Both the position numbers and the translations under genes were made by a program. A stretch of 64,000 bases of DNA from Deltaproteobacteria bacterium (GTDB taxonomy: Bacteria; Myxococcota_A; UBA9160; UBA6930): the NCBI GenBank assembly GCA_029261815.1, contig JAJDAQ010000026.1:1-64000 (forward strand), read 5' to 3'. Of this stretch, positions 46,894-55,758 are shown piece after piece. How positions within the stretch are numbered: position 1 is the stretch's first letter; every line of letters begins with the position of its first letter. A model generated the notes under the pieces. It was not told the DNA's origin and did no database searches. It saw only the letters and a list, made by a program, of their open reading frames with translations.

Positions 46894-47496
46894 ATGACGA
46901 ACCCGTCCACAGGCGCGCAGCGCGTGCGCACAGATCTGCTCGAGAGCGCTCGCGTGAAGACCGTACTGGCCGAGTCCCTGAGCAGCGAGATTTCCGATGC
47001 CGCGCAGGCCGTGATCGAGGCCTATCGCGCCGGCCGCAAGACCGTGCTCTTCGGCAATGGAGGTTCGGCGACGGACGCCCTCCACATTGCAGCCGAGTGG
47101 ACGGGAAAACTCGGGCCCGACCGGCCCGCACTCCCGTCGATCGCGCTTCCGGCCAACGCGGCCGAGGTCACGGCGATCGCGAACGACTATGGCTACGACC
47201 ATCTCTTCGTGCGCGGGATCGAAGCGCACGGGCAGCCGGGAGATATCGCGATTGGAATCTCGACGTCGGGGAACTCGCCCAATGTCCTGGCCGGACTGGA
47301 AGAGGCACGTGTGCGCGGAATGGTCACGATTGGTTTGACCGGACGCGACGGCGGCAAACTCGCCGATCGTGTGGACCATCCGCTCGTCGTTCCATCCGAA
47401 AACACGGCGCGCATCCAGGAGTGCCATATCGCGATCGGGCACGCGATCGCGACACTGGTCGATGCGGCACTCTTTCCCGAGACCCAACGATCATGA
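46894..47496 (+). CDS. gmhA: Phosphoheptose isomerase (SIS domain)
   Basis: 200 residues. SIS fold with FGNGGSATDALHIAAEW, the sugar-phosphate-binding GISTSGNSPNVLAGLEEAR and the C-terminal QECHIAIGHAIATLVDAALF, as in GmhA. It isomerises sedoheptulose 7-phosphate for LPS core heptose. GAGGAG precedes ATG 46894. It overlaps the next gene by 4 bases (ATGA). Confidence 0.92.
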   Translation: MTNPSTGAQRVRTDLLESARVKTVLAESLSSEISDAAQAVIEAYRAGRKTVLFGNGGSATDALHIAAEWTGKLGPDRPALPSIALPANAAEVTAIANDYGYDHLFVRGIEAHGQPGDIAIGISTSGNSPNVLAGLEEARVRGMVTIGLTGRDGGKLADRVDHPLVVPSENTARIQECHIAIGHAIATLVDAALFPETQRS

Positions 47497-48467
47497 GCCG
47501 GCGTTTGCCGCGCATCGACCGCGAGAAGGTCACCACGGTGCCGGCTCGCCGCCGGCATAGCAAGGTAAAGCGCACGCAAGAGGCGCAGCCCTACCAGGCG
47601 GGAACGAGCTTCTCGGGCTTTCTTGAGGGACTCCCGGGAATTCTGGGTGCTGCCGACCTACGCGCCGTGATCGCGGCGGCGGTCAAGGCCAAACGAAAGA
47701 ACAAGCTCCTGCTATGGGGGTTCGGCGCCCACCTCATCAAGGTGGGCCTCGCGCCGATCGTCGTGGATCTGATGGAGCGCGGTCTGCTCGACGGCTTGAT
47801 GATGAACGGCGCGGGCTGCGTACACGATCTGGAGCTGGCGATGATGGGTCGGACCAGCGAAGACGTTGGGCCGGCGCTGGACGATGGGACATTCGGGATG
47901 GCGCGCGAGACATCGGCCGAGCTCAACGCAGCCATCGCGGCGGGTGACGAGGCCGGCCTCGGGATGGGCCGCGCGGTCGGGAATCATCTGCTCGCGGGCC
48001 GCTTTCCGTACAAGGATCGCTCCGTACTGGCGACGGCGGCGCGTCTCGACCTGCCCGTGACGATTCATGCCGCGATCGGGACCGATATCCACCACATGCA
48101 TGCCAGCGCGAACGGGGCGGCGCTCGGTGCGACCAGCTACCGGGACTTCGAGACGCTGACGTCGCTGGTGGCCGCGCTTCGAGGCGGAATGCTCTTCAAC
48201 ATCGGGTCTGCCGTCATCCTGCCCGAAGTGTTTCTGAAGGCCTTGGCGCTCGCGCGAAATCTCGGACATCGGGTCGACGACTTTACGACGGTCAACCTCG
48301 ACTTCATCCGCCAGTATCGACCGACCGTGAACGTCGTGGAGCGGCCGACGCGGCAGAGCGGACGTGGCTATTCACTGGTGGGCCACCACGAGATCCTGGT
48401 GCCTCTCATCGCGGCCGGCATCATCGAGCAACTCGATGCGCCGAAGCCGGCACGGTCGAAGCGATGA
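47493..48467 (+). CDS. Deoxyhypusine-synthase-like protein
   Basis: 324 residues. The pattern KNKLLLWGFGAHLIKVGLAP, NGAGCVHDLELAMMG and NIGSAVILPEVFLKAL, then TTVNLDFI resembles the NAD-binding Rossmann core of the deoxyhypusine synthase family; IHAAIGTDIHHMHAS and GATSYRDFETLTSLV fit its later segments. Bacteria have no eIF5A, so the true substrate must differ; bacterial relatives include homospermidine synthases. It is sandwiched by 4-base overlaps between gmhA and a macro-domain gene, so the three are co-translated. The family call is from memory of motifs and is uncertain. Confidence 0.55.
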   Translation: MSRRLPRIDREKVTTVPARRRHSKVKRTQEAQPYQAGTSFSGFLEGLPGILGAADLRAVIAAAVKAKRKNKLLLWGFGAHLIKVGLAPIVVDLMERGLLDGLMMNGAGCVHDLELAMMGRTSEDVGPALDDGTFGMARETSAELNAAIAAGDEAGLGMGRAVGNHLLAGRFPYKDRSVLATAARLDLPVTIHAAIGTDIHHMHASANGAALGATSYRDFETLTSLVAALRGGMLFNIGSAVILPEVFLKALALARNLGHRVDDFTTVNLDFIRQYRPTVNVVERPTRQSGRGYSLVGHHEILVPLIAAGIIEQLDAPKPARSKR

Positions 48468-49015
48468 GCGGGCGCATCACGCTTCAAGAGGGTGACCTCA
48501 CGACCCACGTCGTTGACGCAATCGTGAACGCGGCGAACTCCGAACTGAAGTTGGGGGATGGCGTCGCTGGTGCGATCGCCAACGCCGGAGGGTCCTCGAT
48601 CCAGTCCGAGTGCGACGCGCACGGCCCGATCGCGGTGGGAGAAGCCGCCATCACTGGCGCCGGCGACCTGCCTGCGCGCTTCGTCATCCACGCAGCCGGC
48701 ATGGCCCCGGGAGGCGCGGCCACCGAGGACAGCGTGCGTCACTGCATGCGGGCGAGTCTCCAACTGGCTCGCGAGAACGGCTGCGTCACGATTGCGGTGC
48801 CCGCCGTCGGGGCCGGAATCGCGGGCTTTCCGATGCAGCGCTGTGCCGAGATCCTGATCGACGAAGCCCGTGCACACTTCGAAGGGGAGACGTCGCTCGA
48901 GGAGATCCGTTTCGTGTTGTTCGGAGAGCCGGCCTACCGGGTCTTCGAGATGGTCAACGACGCCGCCAAGGTGGAGGCGCAGATGGAGCGAATGCGCCAG
49001 GCGCGCGGACGTTAG
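48464..49015 (+). CDS. Macro-domain ADP-ribose-binding protein
   Basis: 183 residues, one macro domain: EGDLTTHVVDAIVNAANSEL, GDGVAGAI and the phosphate loop PAVGAGIAGFPMQRCA. It binds ADP-ribose or derivatives and usually hydrolyses ADP-ribose esters or O-acetyl-ADP-ribose. The ATG overlaps the stop of the deoxyhypusine-synthase-like gene. Pairing with an NAD-dependent family protein suggests a shared NAD-derived metabolite; this is inference. Confidence 0.85.
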   Translation: MSGRITLQEGDLTTHVVDAIVNAANSELKLGDGVAGAIANAGGSSIQSECDAHGPIAVGEAAITGAGDLPARFVIHAAGMAPGGAATEDSVRHCMRASLQLARENGCVTIAVPAVGAGIAGFPMQRCAEILIDEARAHFEGETSLEEIRFVLFGEPAYRVFEMVNDAAKVEAQMERMRQARGR

Positions 49016-49033
49016 GCAACGGTCGGGGGCTTC

Positions 49034-49828
49034 TTGGAATTCGACCTGCATACGTGGACTGCGATGGCGTATCTGGCAGCGACTGCAGCGGCCGCCGTCG
49101 GAATGGCCGGCCGCATCCCACGGGGTGTCGAAGCTGGAGTCGTTCTGGTCGGCGTTGGCGCGCTCCTTCATGCGTTCGCTATCTGGGGGCTCCATGCTGA
49201 GGATCCGGTTCCCCAATTGACGGATCTTCCGTTCGCTGTTTCGCTGATGGCATGGCTTTCCGTGGTGACCTATCTGGCGATGCTCCTGCTGTTTCGCGGT
49301 CGCGGCATGGTTGTCGCGGTCGCTCCACTCGCGTTCTCGGGCGCGATCTTCGCGTCATTCGGATTCGACGTCGACGTTAGGCAGGGGGTCGACGATCATC
49401 CGTTCTGGTCGCACCTTCATGTGCTGCTCGCCAGCGCGGGGTTGTCGGTCTTGAGTCTCGCCGGAGTCGCGGGTCTCCTCTATCTGGTGCGAGACCGTCA
49501 GTTGAAGTCGAAGCGGAAGTCGTCGGGGCGGTCGGGACTGCCATCCCTTGAGACACTCGACCGTGTTCTGGCGGTGACCCTCGCTTTTGGTTTCCTCCTC
49601 TTGACTGCGGGGCTCGCCACCGGCGTTCTCTGGGTGAACGCCTTGACCGGCGGGTTCTGGCCGTCTGGGTGGCACGCGAATGCGACCTTCGTCGCATGGC
49701 TGACCTACGCCGCGATCGTAGGCGTCCGTTTCTGGCGACCGCGTTCAGCACGTTCGGCGGCGTCGGGAGCGACTGCGGCCTTTGGCATCCTGCTGGCGGC
49801 CGTGATCGGCGTGCAGGTGCTGCCATGA
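49034..49828 (+). CDS. hemX: HemX/CcsA-like membrane protein upstream of hemA
   Basis: 264 residues, about eight membrane helices. It belongs to the cytochrome c assembly/HemX fold but lacks the tryptophan-rich WxWxD haem-handling motif of CcsA, so HemX is preferred. In many bacteria hemX precedes hemA and lowers glutamyl-tRNA reductase level. The TTG start at 49034 has GGGGG upstream; its stop overlaps the hemA ATG. Confidence 0.75.
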   Translation: MEFDLHTWTAMAYLAATAAAAVGMAGRIPRGVEAGVVLVGVGALLHAFAIWGLHAEDPVPQLTDLPFAVSLMAWLSVVTYLAMLLLFRGRGMVVAVAPLAFSGAIFASFGFDVDVRQGVDDHPFWSHLHVLLASAGLSVLSLAGVAGLLYLVRDRQLKSKRKSSGRSGLPSLETLDRVLAVTLAFGFLLLTAGLATGVLWVNALTGGFWPSGWHANATFVAWLTYAAIVGVRFWRPRSARSAASGATAAFGILLAAVIGVQVLP

Positions 49829-51150
49829 AGCTGTTGCTCGTCGGTATGAGTCACCGCACAGCATCCCTCGAGGTGCGGGAACGCTTTGCGGTCGAAGACC
49901 CGACTCCGCTGCTCGCCAAGTGGCTGCAGGAACCGTGTATCGAAGAAGCCGTTCTGTTGTCCACGTGCAACCGGGTGGAGGTGCTCGTTTGGACGGCGGA
50001 GCCCGAAGCCGCCCGCCTGCGCCTGCGAAGCGCCTTCGAGCACGACATCGCGCCGGACGGCATGCGCTCGGGAACCGCCGAGTTGGACTCTGCCCTCTAC
50101 ACGCTTCACGGAATGGCGGCCGCTCGGCACGTCTTCCGTGTGGCTTGCGCGGTGGACTCGATGGTGGTCGGAGAGCCTCAGATCTTGGGGCAGGTGAAGG
50201 ACGCCTACCGCGCCGCCGTCGATGCGGAGGCTTGCGGGCCGATGCTAGGTCGCCTCTATCAACGCGCGTTCGCCACGGCCAAGCGCGTCCGGAACGAGAC
50301 GCGCATCGCAGAGCGGCCCGTGTCTGTGGCGCGCGTCGCAGCGGAGCTGGCGCAGCAGATCTTCGAGTCCCTCGAAGACAAGCAGGCCTTGCTGGTGGGC
50401 GCGGGCGAGATGATCGAACTCGCGCTGGAGACACTGCGCCGTGGAGGTCTCGCGACCGCGCGGGTGGCGAATCGTACGCCTGCGCGGGCCGCAGCGCTGG
50501 CGGCGCGGTTCGAGGCCAGTGCTCACGGCCTCGACGAACTCGATGATCTTCTCGAAAAGTCCGACGTGGTCCTGACCTGCATCGGAGGAGACCGGCCGAT
50601 CCTGACGAGCGAAAACGTCGCCGCGGCGCTCCGTCGAAGACGTGGGCGCGCCCTGTTCGTGATTGATATCGGTGTTCCGCGTAATGTGGCTGCCGCGGTG
50701 GCGGGACTGGATGGCGCCTACGTCTACGACCTCGACGACCTGAAGGTCATCGCGGAATCCAACGTGGCCGAACGCAGAGCCGAGCTGGATCTCGCCGAGA
50801 GCATCGTCGAAGAAGAGCAGCAGCGATTCGAGGGCTGGCTCGGCGCGCTGGCCGCTGTTCCGACGATTCGGGAGCTGCGTGGAAGGGCTGAGTCGATCCG
50901 GCAGCGAGAGATCGACCGCGCCCTATCGGGCACGTCGGCAGGCACGACCGAGCGTGACCGCATCGAGTCCATCACGCGGGCGATCGTGAACAAGATCCTG
51001 CACGAACCCACTTCGCGCCTCCGCGCAGAACTCGAAGGCGCAGAAGGGTTGGCCCACCTCGAGTCCGCTCGTGCGCTCTTCGGCCTGGACGAGGAGCGGT
51101 CGGACGGTGCGCGCGGCGCCGATTCTGATTCAGAAGAAGACGACGGGTGA
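49825..51150 (+). CDS. hemA: Glutamyl-tRNA reductase
   Basis: 441 residues. N-terminal GMSHRTASLEVRERF, catalytic C48 in LLSTCNRVEVLVW, the conserved GEPQILGQVKDAYRAA and NADPH-binding VGAGEMIELALETLRRGG are present, with a C-terminal dimerisation helix. It reduces glutamyl-tRNA to glutamate-1-semialdehyde, the first step of C5 tetrapyrrole synthesis. Overlaps hemX (ATGA) and hemC (GTGA). hemL is not in this window. Confidence 0.96.
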   Translation: MKLLLVGMSHRTASLEVRERFAVEDPTPLLAKWLQEPCIEEAVLLSTCNRVEVLVWTAEPEAARLRLRSAFEHDIAPDGMRSGTAELDSALYTLHGMAAARHVFRVACAVDSMVVGEPQILGQVKDAYRAAVDAEACGPMLGRLYQRAFATAKRVRNETRIAERPVSVARVAAELAQQIFESLEDKQALLVGAGEMIELALETLRRGGLATARVANRTPARAAALAARFEASAHGLDELDDLLEKSDVVLTCIGGDRPILTSENVAAALRRRRGRALFVIDIGVPRNVAAAVAGLDGAYVYDLDDLKVIAESNVAERRAELDLAESIVEEEQQRFEGWLGALAAVPTIRELRGRAESIRQREIDRALSGTSAGTTERDRIESITRAIVNKILHEPTSRLRAELEGAEGLAHLESARALFGLDEERSDGARGADSDSEEDDG

Positions 51151-52070
51151 AGCGCCTGCGAATCGCAACGCGCGGCAGCGCATTGGCGCTTTCCCAATCT
51201 GGCGAGATGGCGCAGCGAATCAGCGCGGCGCTCGACTGCGAAACCGAACTCGTGGTGATCCGGACGACCGGAGACCGCATCCAGAATCAGTCGTTGGCCA
51301 AGATCGGAGGCAAAGGCCTCTTCATCAAGGAGATCGAGGAGGCCCTTCTCGCCGGCGCGGCCGACATCGCGGTGCATAGCGCCAAGGACCTGCCTGCAAA
51401 GACGGCACCCGGCTGTGCGTTGGCCGCGTTCCCAGAACGCGCGGATCCGAGAGATGCGTTGGTTGCGCCCGGCGCTACGGCGACGGTGGCCACCCTGCGG
51501 GCAGGGGCCCGGATCGGCACGGGAAGCGTCCGGCGAAGTAGTCAGCTCCTCATGACCCGCCCTGACCTCACGATCGTGCCGATTCGTGGAAACGTCGACA
51601 CGCGAATCCAGCGGATCGCCGACGATGGGCTCGATGCCGTGATCCTCGCGTGTGCCGGCCTCGATCGCCTTGGCCGAAGCGACGTGATTTGCGAGCGGAT
51701 CGATCCGGCTCACCTCTTGCCTGCGGTTGCCCAGGGCACCCTGGCGCTCGAAACGCGGAGCGATGATCCGCTGCGCGAAGCGCTGGCGGCAATCACGGAT
51801 CCAGTCGCGACTGCGACGCTGACGGCCGAGCGCGCATTCCTCGCGCGGCTCGAAGGAGACTGTTCCGTTCCCCTGGCCGCATTCGCCGAAGTCGACGGCG
51901 ACCGCCTGTCCCTCCGAGGACTGGTGGCGTCGCTGGATGGTTGCGCTGTAGCGAAGGCAGCTGAAACCGGCACGGTCGCCGATGCTGCGATGCTCGGAGA
52001 GGCGGTGGCCGACGCGGTGCTCGGTTCGGGCGGTGCCGAGATTCTGGCTGCCCTGGAATCGTCCGCGTGA
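51147..52070 (+). CDS. hemC: Hydroxymethylbilane synthase
   Basis: 307 residues. IATRGSALALSQSGEMA, IRTTGDRIQ, the VHSAKDLP motif and IGTGSVRRSSQL are all canonical; C239 in EGDCSVPLAAFA attaches the dipyrromethane cofactor. It links four porphobilinogen units. GTG start overlaps the hemA stop; its stop overlaps the CobA-HemD gene. Confidence 0.96.
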   Translation: MKRLRIATRGSALALSQSGEMAQRISAALDCETELVVIRTTGDRIQNQSLAKIGGKGLFIKEIEEALLAGAADIAVHSAKDLPAKTAPGCALAAFPERADPRDALVAPGATATVATLRAGARIGTGSVRRSSQLLMTRPDLTIVPIRGNVDTRIQRIADDGLDAVILACAGLDRLGRSDVICERIDPAHLLPAVAQGTLALETRSDDPLREALAAITDPVATATLTAERAFLARLEGDCSVPLAAFAEVDGDRLSLRGLVASLDGCAVAKAAETGTVADAAMLGEAVADAVLGSGGAEILAALESSA

Positions 52071-53620
52071 GTGGGCCGGTTGGCCGCGTCAAGTTGGTTG
52101 GTGCGGGACCGGGCGCTCCCGATCTCATCACCGTGCGCGGGCAACGCGCGCTCCGCGAGGCCGACGTCATCCTGCACGATGAACTCGCATCACCGCTCCT
52201 GCTATCGCATGCGCGTGCGGACGCGAAGCTCATCAATGTCGGGAAGCGCGGCCATGAGGCGCCCACGCGAACGCAGGAGGAGACCCAGCAGCTGCTGGTC
52301 TCCCTGGCCCGAGAAGGAAACGAGGTGGTTCGCTTGAAGGGCGGCGACCCCTACGTCTTTGGTCGTGGTGCCGAAGAAGCAAGTGCATGCCGCGCCGCCG
52401 GGATTCCGTTCGAGGTGATCCCGGGCGTGTCTTCGGCGATCGGGGCGCTCGCGTACGCGGGGCTATCGGTGACGGATCGTCGGCACGCGGCGAGTTTCGC
52501 TGTGGTAACCGGACATAACGACCCGACGGCGGCTCGAGAAGCGACGGACTGGGAAGGAATCGCCAGATCCGTCGATACCCTGGTCGTACTCATGGGAATG
52601 CGAAACCTGCGAAGCATCCTGGCGCGCGTGAAGGCGGGAGGGCGCGCCGGAGTGACGCCGGCCGCGGCCGTGATGCACGCGACGACCCCGCGGCAGCGCT
52701 CGGTGGTGGCGACGATCGATACGTTGGCCGATGCCGTGGAAGCCGCAGAGGTGGGTTCGCCGGCCGTCGTCGTGATCGGGGGAGTCGTCGCGTTGCGCGA
52801 CGAACTCGATTGGTTCGAAGCACTGCCGCTCTTCGGTCGGCGCATTGCCGTGACACGGCAGGCGGAGCAAGCGGGTTCGTGGTGTCGGGCGCTCGAGGCA
52901 GCCGGAGCCGCCGCAGTATCCATTCCGATGATCCAGATCTCGCCGATCACCGGTTCGAGCGACATCGGCGCCGCACTCGACGCGCTGCCATCGTACGATC
53001 TCATCCTGCTCACCAGCGCGAACGCTGCGCGCCAGCTCGCGCTTCGGGCGAGGGAGGTCGGCGCCGATCTCGGCCGCGTACGCGCCCGTGTGGTGACCGT
53101 GGGCGAGGCTTCAACCGAAGCGGCGCTGCAAGCGGGGCTCCCGGTCGAGCGGATCTCGACCGAAGGACCGCATGCGGCAGCAATGCTCGAAGCCCTTCGC
53201 GAGCGGGGCGGCCTGGACGGTGCCCGGGCGCTGTTGCCGCGGGCCGAGAAGGGGCGAGAGGTGCTGGGCCGGGGGCTCGCGGCACTTGGCGTCCAGGTCG
53301 ACGAGGTGGCGGTCTATCGGACCGAGCCGTCTCCGCAGGCCGCAACGCGATTGCGAGCCGCTCTCGCGGAAGGGGCGCTCGATGCGGTGACTTTTGCGAG
53401 CCCATCTGCCGTGCGAAACTTCACGGCAACGATGGAGGCCGATGTTGAACGTTTCTCCGCAGGGACCTGCATCGCCGCGATCGGGCCGGTGACCGCCGCG
53501 GCGTGCGAGAACGCCGGCATGGCCCCCAATGTCGTGGCGGCGCAGCCGGATGCCGACGCCCTGGTTGCGGCACTGGCCGGGTATTTCAAAACAAGAGCTC
53601 GACACGAGGAGCGCACATGA
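52067..53620 (+). CDS. cobA-hemD: Fused uroporphyrinogen-III methyltransferase / uroporphyrinogen-III synthase
   Basis: 517 residues. Residues 1 to about 245 are SUMT/CobA ([36 protein letters not shown]); about 255-510 are HemD ([34 protein letters not shown]). The fusion makes uroporphyrinogen III and methylates it to precorrin-2, so this operon serves sirohaem or cobalamin as well as haem. Such fusions are common in Gram-positive and deltaproteobacterial clades. GTG start overlaps hemC; the stop overlaps hemB. Confidence 0.94.
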   Translation: MSGPVGRVKLVGAGPGAPDLITVRGQRALREADVILHDELASPLLLSHARADAKLINVGKRGHEAPTRTQEETQQLLVSLAREGNEVVRLKGGDPYVFGRGAEEASACRAAGIPFEVIPGVSSAIGALAYAGLSVTDRRHAASFAVVTGHNDPTAAREATDWEGIARSVDTLVVLMGMRNLRSILARVKAGGRAGVTPAAAVMHATTPRQRSVVATIDTLADAVEAAEVGSPAVVVIGGVVALRDELDWFEALPLFGRRIAVTRQAEQAGSWCRALEAAGAAAVSIPMIQISPITGSSDIGAALDALPSYDLILLTSANAARQLALRAREVGADLGRVRARVVTVGEASTEAALQAGLPVERISTEGPHAAAMLEALRERGGLDGARALLPRAEKGREVLGRGLAALGVQVDEVAVYRTEPSPQAATRLRAALAEGALDAVTFASPSAVRNFTATMEADVERFSAGTCIAAIGPVTAAACENAGMAPNVVAAQPDADALVAALAGYFKTRARHEERT

Positions 53621-54588
53621 CCTTTCCCCGAACCCGGATGCGTCGGCTGCGACGAACCGAGGCGCTGCGGGGCATGGTTCGAGAGAACCGCCTGCACCGC
53701 GACGACCTGATCTTGCCCCTCTTCGTGGTCGAGGGTGAGGGCGTGCGTCAGCCGGTCTCGTCGATGCCGGGCGTTCACCGCTTTTCTGTCGACCAGGTCG
53801 TGACCGAATGCAAGGAGGTCGCGGACGCCGGGGTTCCGAGTGTGATCCTGTTCGGCGTGCCGGACGAGAAGGATGCGCGCGGCTCCGGGGCGGACGCCGC
53901 GGGCGGCATCACGCAGCGTGCGATCGAGGCCATCAAGTCGCAGGTCCCGGACCTCGTGGTGATGACCGACGTCTGCCTATGCGAGTACACCGACCACGGT
54001 CATTGTGGCTTGATCGAGGGCGACACGGTGTCGAACGACTCGTCGGTGGCACGTCTCGCCGCGACTGCGCTCTCCCACGCGCAGGCGGGTGCAGACATCG
54101 TCGCGCCTTCAGACATGATGGACGGACGGGTCGCTGCGATGCGGACACTGCTCGATGATCATGGCTTCGAGGAGACCCCGATCCTGTCGTATGCGGCCAA
54201 GTTTGCGAGTGCGTACTACGGTCCGTTCCGTGAGGCGGCCGAATCCACGCCCGCGTTCGGCGATCGTCGTGCCTATCAAATGGATCCGCCGAACCGCCGG
54301 GAAGCGCTGCGCGAGATGCGCCTCGACCTGGAGGAGGGCGCGGACGCATTGATGGTGAAACCTGCGCTGCCCTACCTGGACATCCTGGCCGATGCGCGTC
54401 GCGAATTCGACGTTCCGCTCGCCGCCTATCATGTGTCCGGAGAGTACGCGATGATTCACGCGGCCGCCGAGCGCGGCTGGATCGATGGCGAGCGTGCCAT
54501 GGAAGAAGCGCTGATCTCCATCAAGCGCGCCGGTGCAGATTGGATCCTGACGTATGCGGCCAAGGATATCGCGGGGAAGCTCGCGTGA
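53617..54588 (+). CDS. hemB: Porphobilinogen synthase (delta-aminolevulinate dehydratase)
   Basis: 323 residues. Schiff-base lysines are K195 ([16 protein letters not shown]) and K248 ([12 protein letters not shown]). The metal site [14 protein letters not shown] has the three-cysteine zinc form. It condenses two aminolevulinates to porphobilinogen. CGAGGAG lies upstream of ATG 53617, which overlaps the previous stop. In the pathway it acts before HemC although it is encoded after it. Confidence 0.97.
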   Translation: MTFPRTRMRRLRRTEALRGMVRENRLHRDDLILPLFVVEGEGVRQPVSSMPGVHRFSVDQVVTECKEVADAGVPSVILFGVPDEKDARGSGADAAGGITQRAIEAIKSQVPDLVVMTDVCLCEYTDHGHCGLIEGDTVSNDSSVARLAATALSHAQAGADIVAPSDMMDGRVAAMRTLLDDHGFEETPILSYAAKFASAYYGPFREAAESTPAFGDRRAYQMDPPNRREALREMRLDLEEGADALMVKPALPYLDILADARREFDVPLAAYHVSGEYAMIHAAAERGWIDGERAMEEALISIKRAGADWILTYAAKDIAGKLA

Positions 54589-54767
54589 CCCAGTACAAGG
54601 TCGTCGAGACCAGCGACGTGACGGAGGAAGTGCTCGAGGCCATTCTCAACGAATGGACGGCCGAGGGTTGGCGCTTCGACATGATGCAGTTCGCGATGCG
54701 CGACTCCTCGAAGCGCCCCGCGATGGCATTCATCACGTTCATCAAGAGCGACGACGCCCCCGCCTGA
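54585..54767 (+). CDS. Small DUF4177-like protein, 60 aa
   Basis: GTG 54585 overlaps the hemB stop (GTGA). The sequence [20 protein letters not shown], then [17 protein letters not shown], is the DUF4177 pattern: a beta strand, a helix, a conserved EGW and a closing hydrophobic strand ([10 protein letters not shown]). These small cytoplasmic proteins have no known activity. Translational coupling to hemB suggests a part in, or passenger status with, haem synthesis. Only 10 bases separate it from the convergent oxidoreductase gene. Confidence 0.75.
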   Translation: MTQYKVVETSDVTEEVLEAILNEWTAEGWRFDMMQFAMRDSSKRPAMAFITFIKSDDAPA

Positions 54768-54777
54768 TCTGGCTGAC

Positions 54778-55758
54778 TCAGTTCACTGCAGGCACGACTT
54801 CGGTCGCGAGGCGTTCGAGGGATTCTTGCCAGGCGGCATCGGGAACGCCGGGTACCGAGATCCTCGCCGCCACGAGATCCATTCCAAGCTTCTGCCGGTA
54901 TAGACCGAGCTGGTCCTGGACCTGGGCCACGGTTCCGACCAGGACCCGGTCCTCGAGTGCGCCGCTGGCTGCTCGTTGAAGAACCTTGTTGCTGCCTGCC
55001 TGGTTGTGGAAGGCTTCAGCTTCGAGCGCATCGAGGACGCAACGGGCTTCGGCGTCGTCGCTTGCGACGAACGCTGTCCGCATGACCGGCACCAGGGGCG
55101 CATCGCCGCGCGGTTCCTTCCCCAGTTGGTCGCGCCATGCCTGGTAGTTCTCGATCAGGGTGTCCAGCGTTTCGAGCGGGGATGCGAGGTAGGGCAGGCC
55201 GCGAACGGCCGCTTGCCGCAGTCCCTTGGGGCCGAACGCGGCGACGACGAGCGGAGGGTGAGGCCGCTGCACCGGCCGGAGGTCGAGCCGGACCGATCGT
55301 TCCCCCAGCGCTGCGAAGTGGTCGCCGGAAAGGGTCACCGACTCTCCCGACCAGATCGACAGGATGGCGTCGAGCGCCTCGTCGAAGCGATCGCGTTTCG
55401 CGGTGGCTTCGACACCGAATCCTTCGAAGAGCGGCTTTCGAAAGCCGCGTCCGAGGCCTAACAGGACGCGGCCGCCCGAGACCGCGTCCAGGGTGGCCAC
55501 GTCAGCCGCAATCCGAAGTGGATGGTGGACCGGGAGCAGCACCGATGTGGTCGCGAGGCGGATCTGTCGCGTTCGCGCTGCGAACGCGGCCAGCGCCAGC
55601 AAGGGCGCCGGTGTTGCCTGCCGGTTGAAGTGATTTTCCGGCAGCCATGCCGAATGGAGGCCGAGGGCGTCCGCTCGCTCGACGAGTTGCAGGGTGCGGG
55701 CCCACCCGTCGGGATCGCGGGCACCAGCAAGCGCGATTCCGAGCGCAAGCGGCTTCAA
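54778..55758 (-). CDS. Luciferase-like (LLM) flavin-dependent oxidoreductase
   Basis: 326 residues of the bacterial-luciferase TIM-barrel family: LGLHSAWLPENHFNRQ, LATTSVLLPVHHPLRIAADV and VSGGRVLLGLGRGFRKPLFE are diagnostic. It uses FMN or F420; the choice cannot be read here. Last gene of a three-gene minus-strand operon; its ATG overlaps the UbiB-family stop. Substrate unknown. Confidence 0.88.
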   Translation of the reverse strand: MKPLALGIALAGARDPDGWARTLQLVERADALGLHSAWLPENHFNRQATPAPLLALAAFAARTRQIRLATTSVLLPVHHPLRIAADVATLDAVSGGRVLLGLGRGFRKPLFEGFGVEATAKRDRFDEALDAILSIWSGESVTLSGDHFAALGERSVRLDLRPVQRPHPPLVVAAFGPKGLRQAAVRGLPYLASPLETLDTLIENYQAWRDQLGKEPRGDAPLVPVMRTAFVASDDAEARCVLDALEAEAFHNQAGSNKVLQRAASGALEDRVLVGTVAQVQDQLGLYRQKLGMDLVAARISVPGVPDAAWQESLERLATEVVPAVN

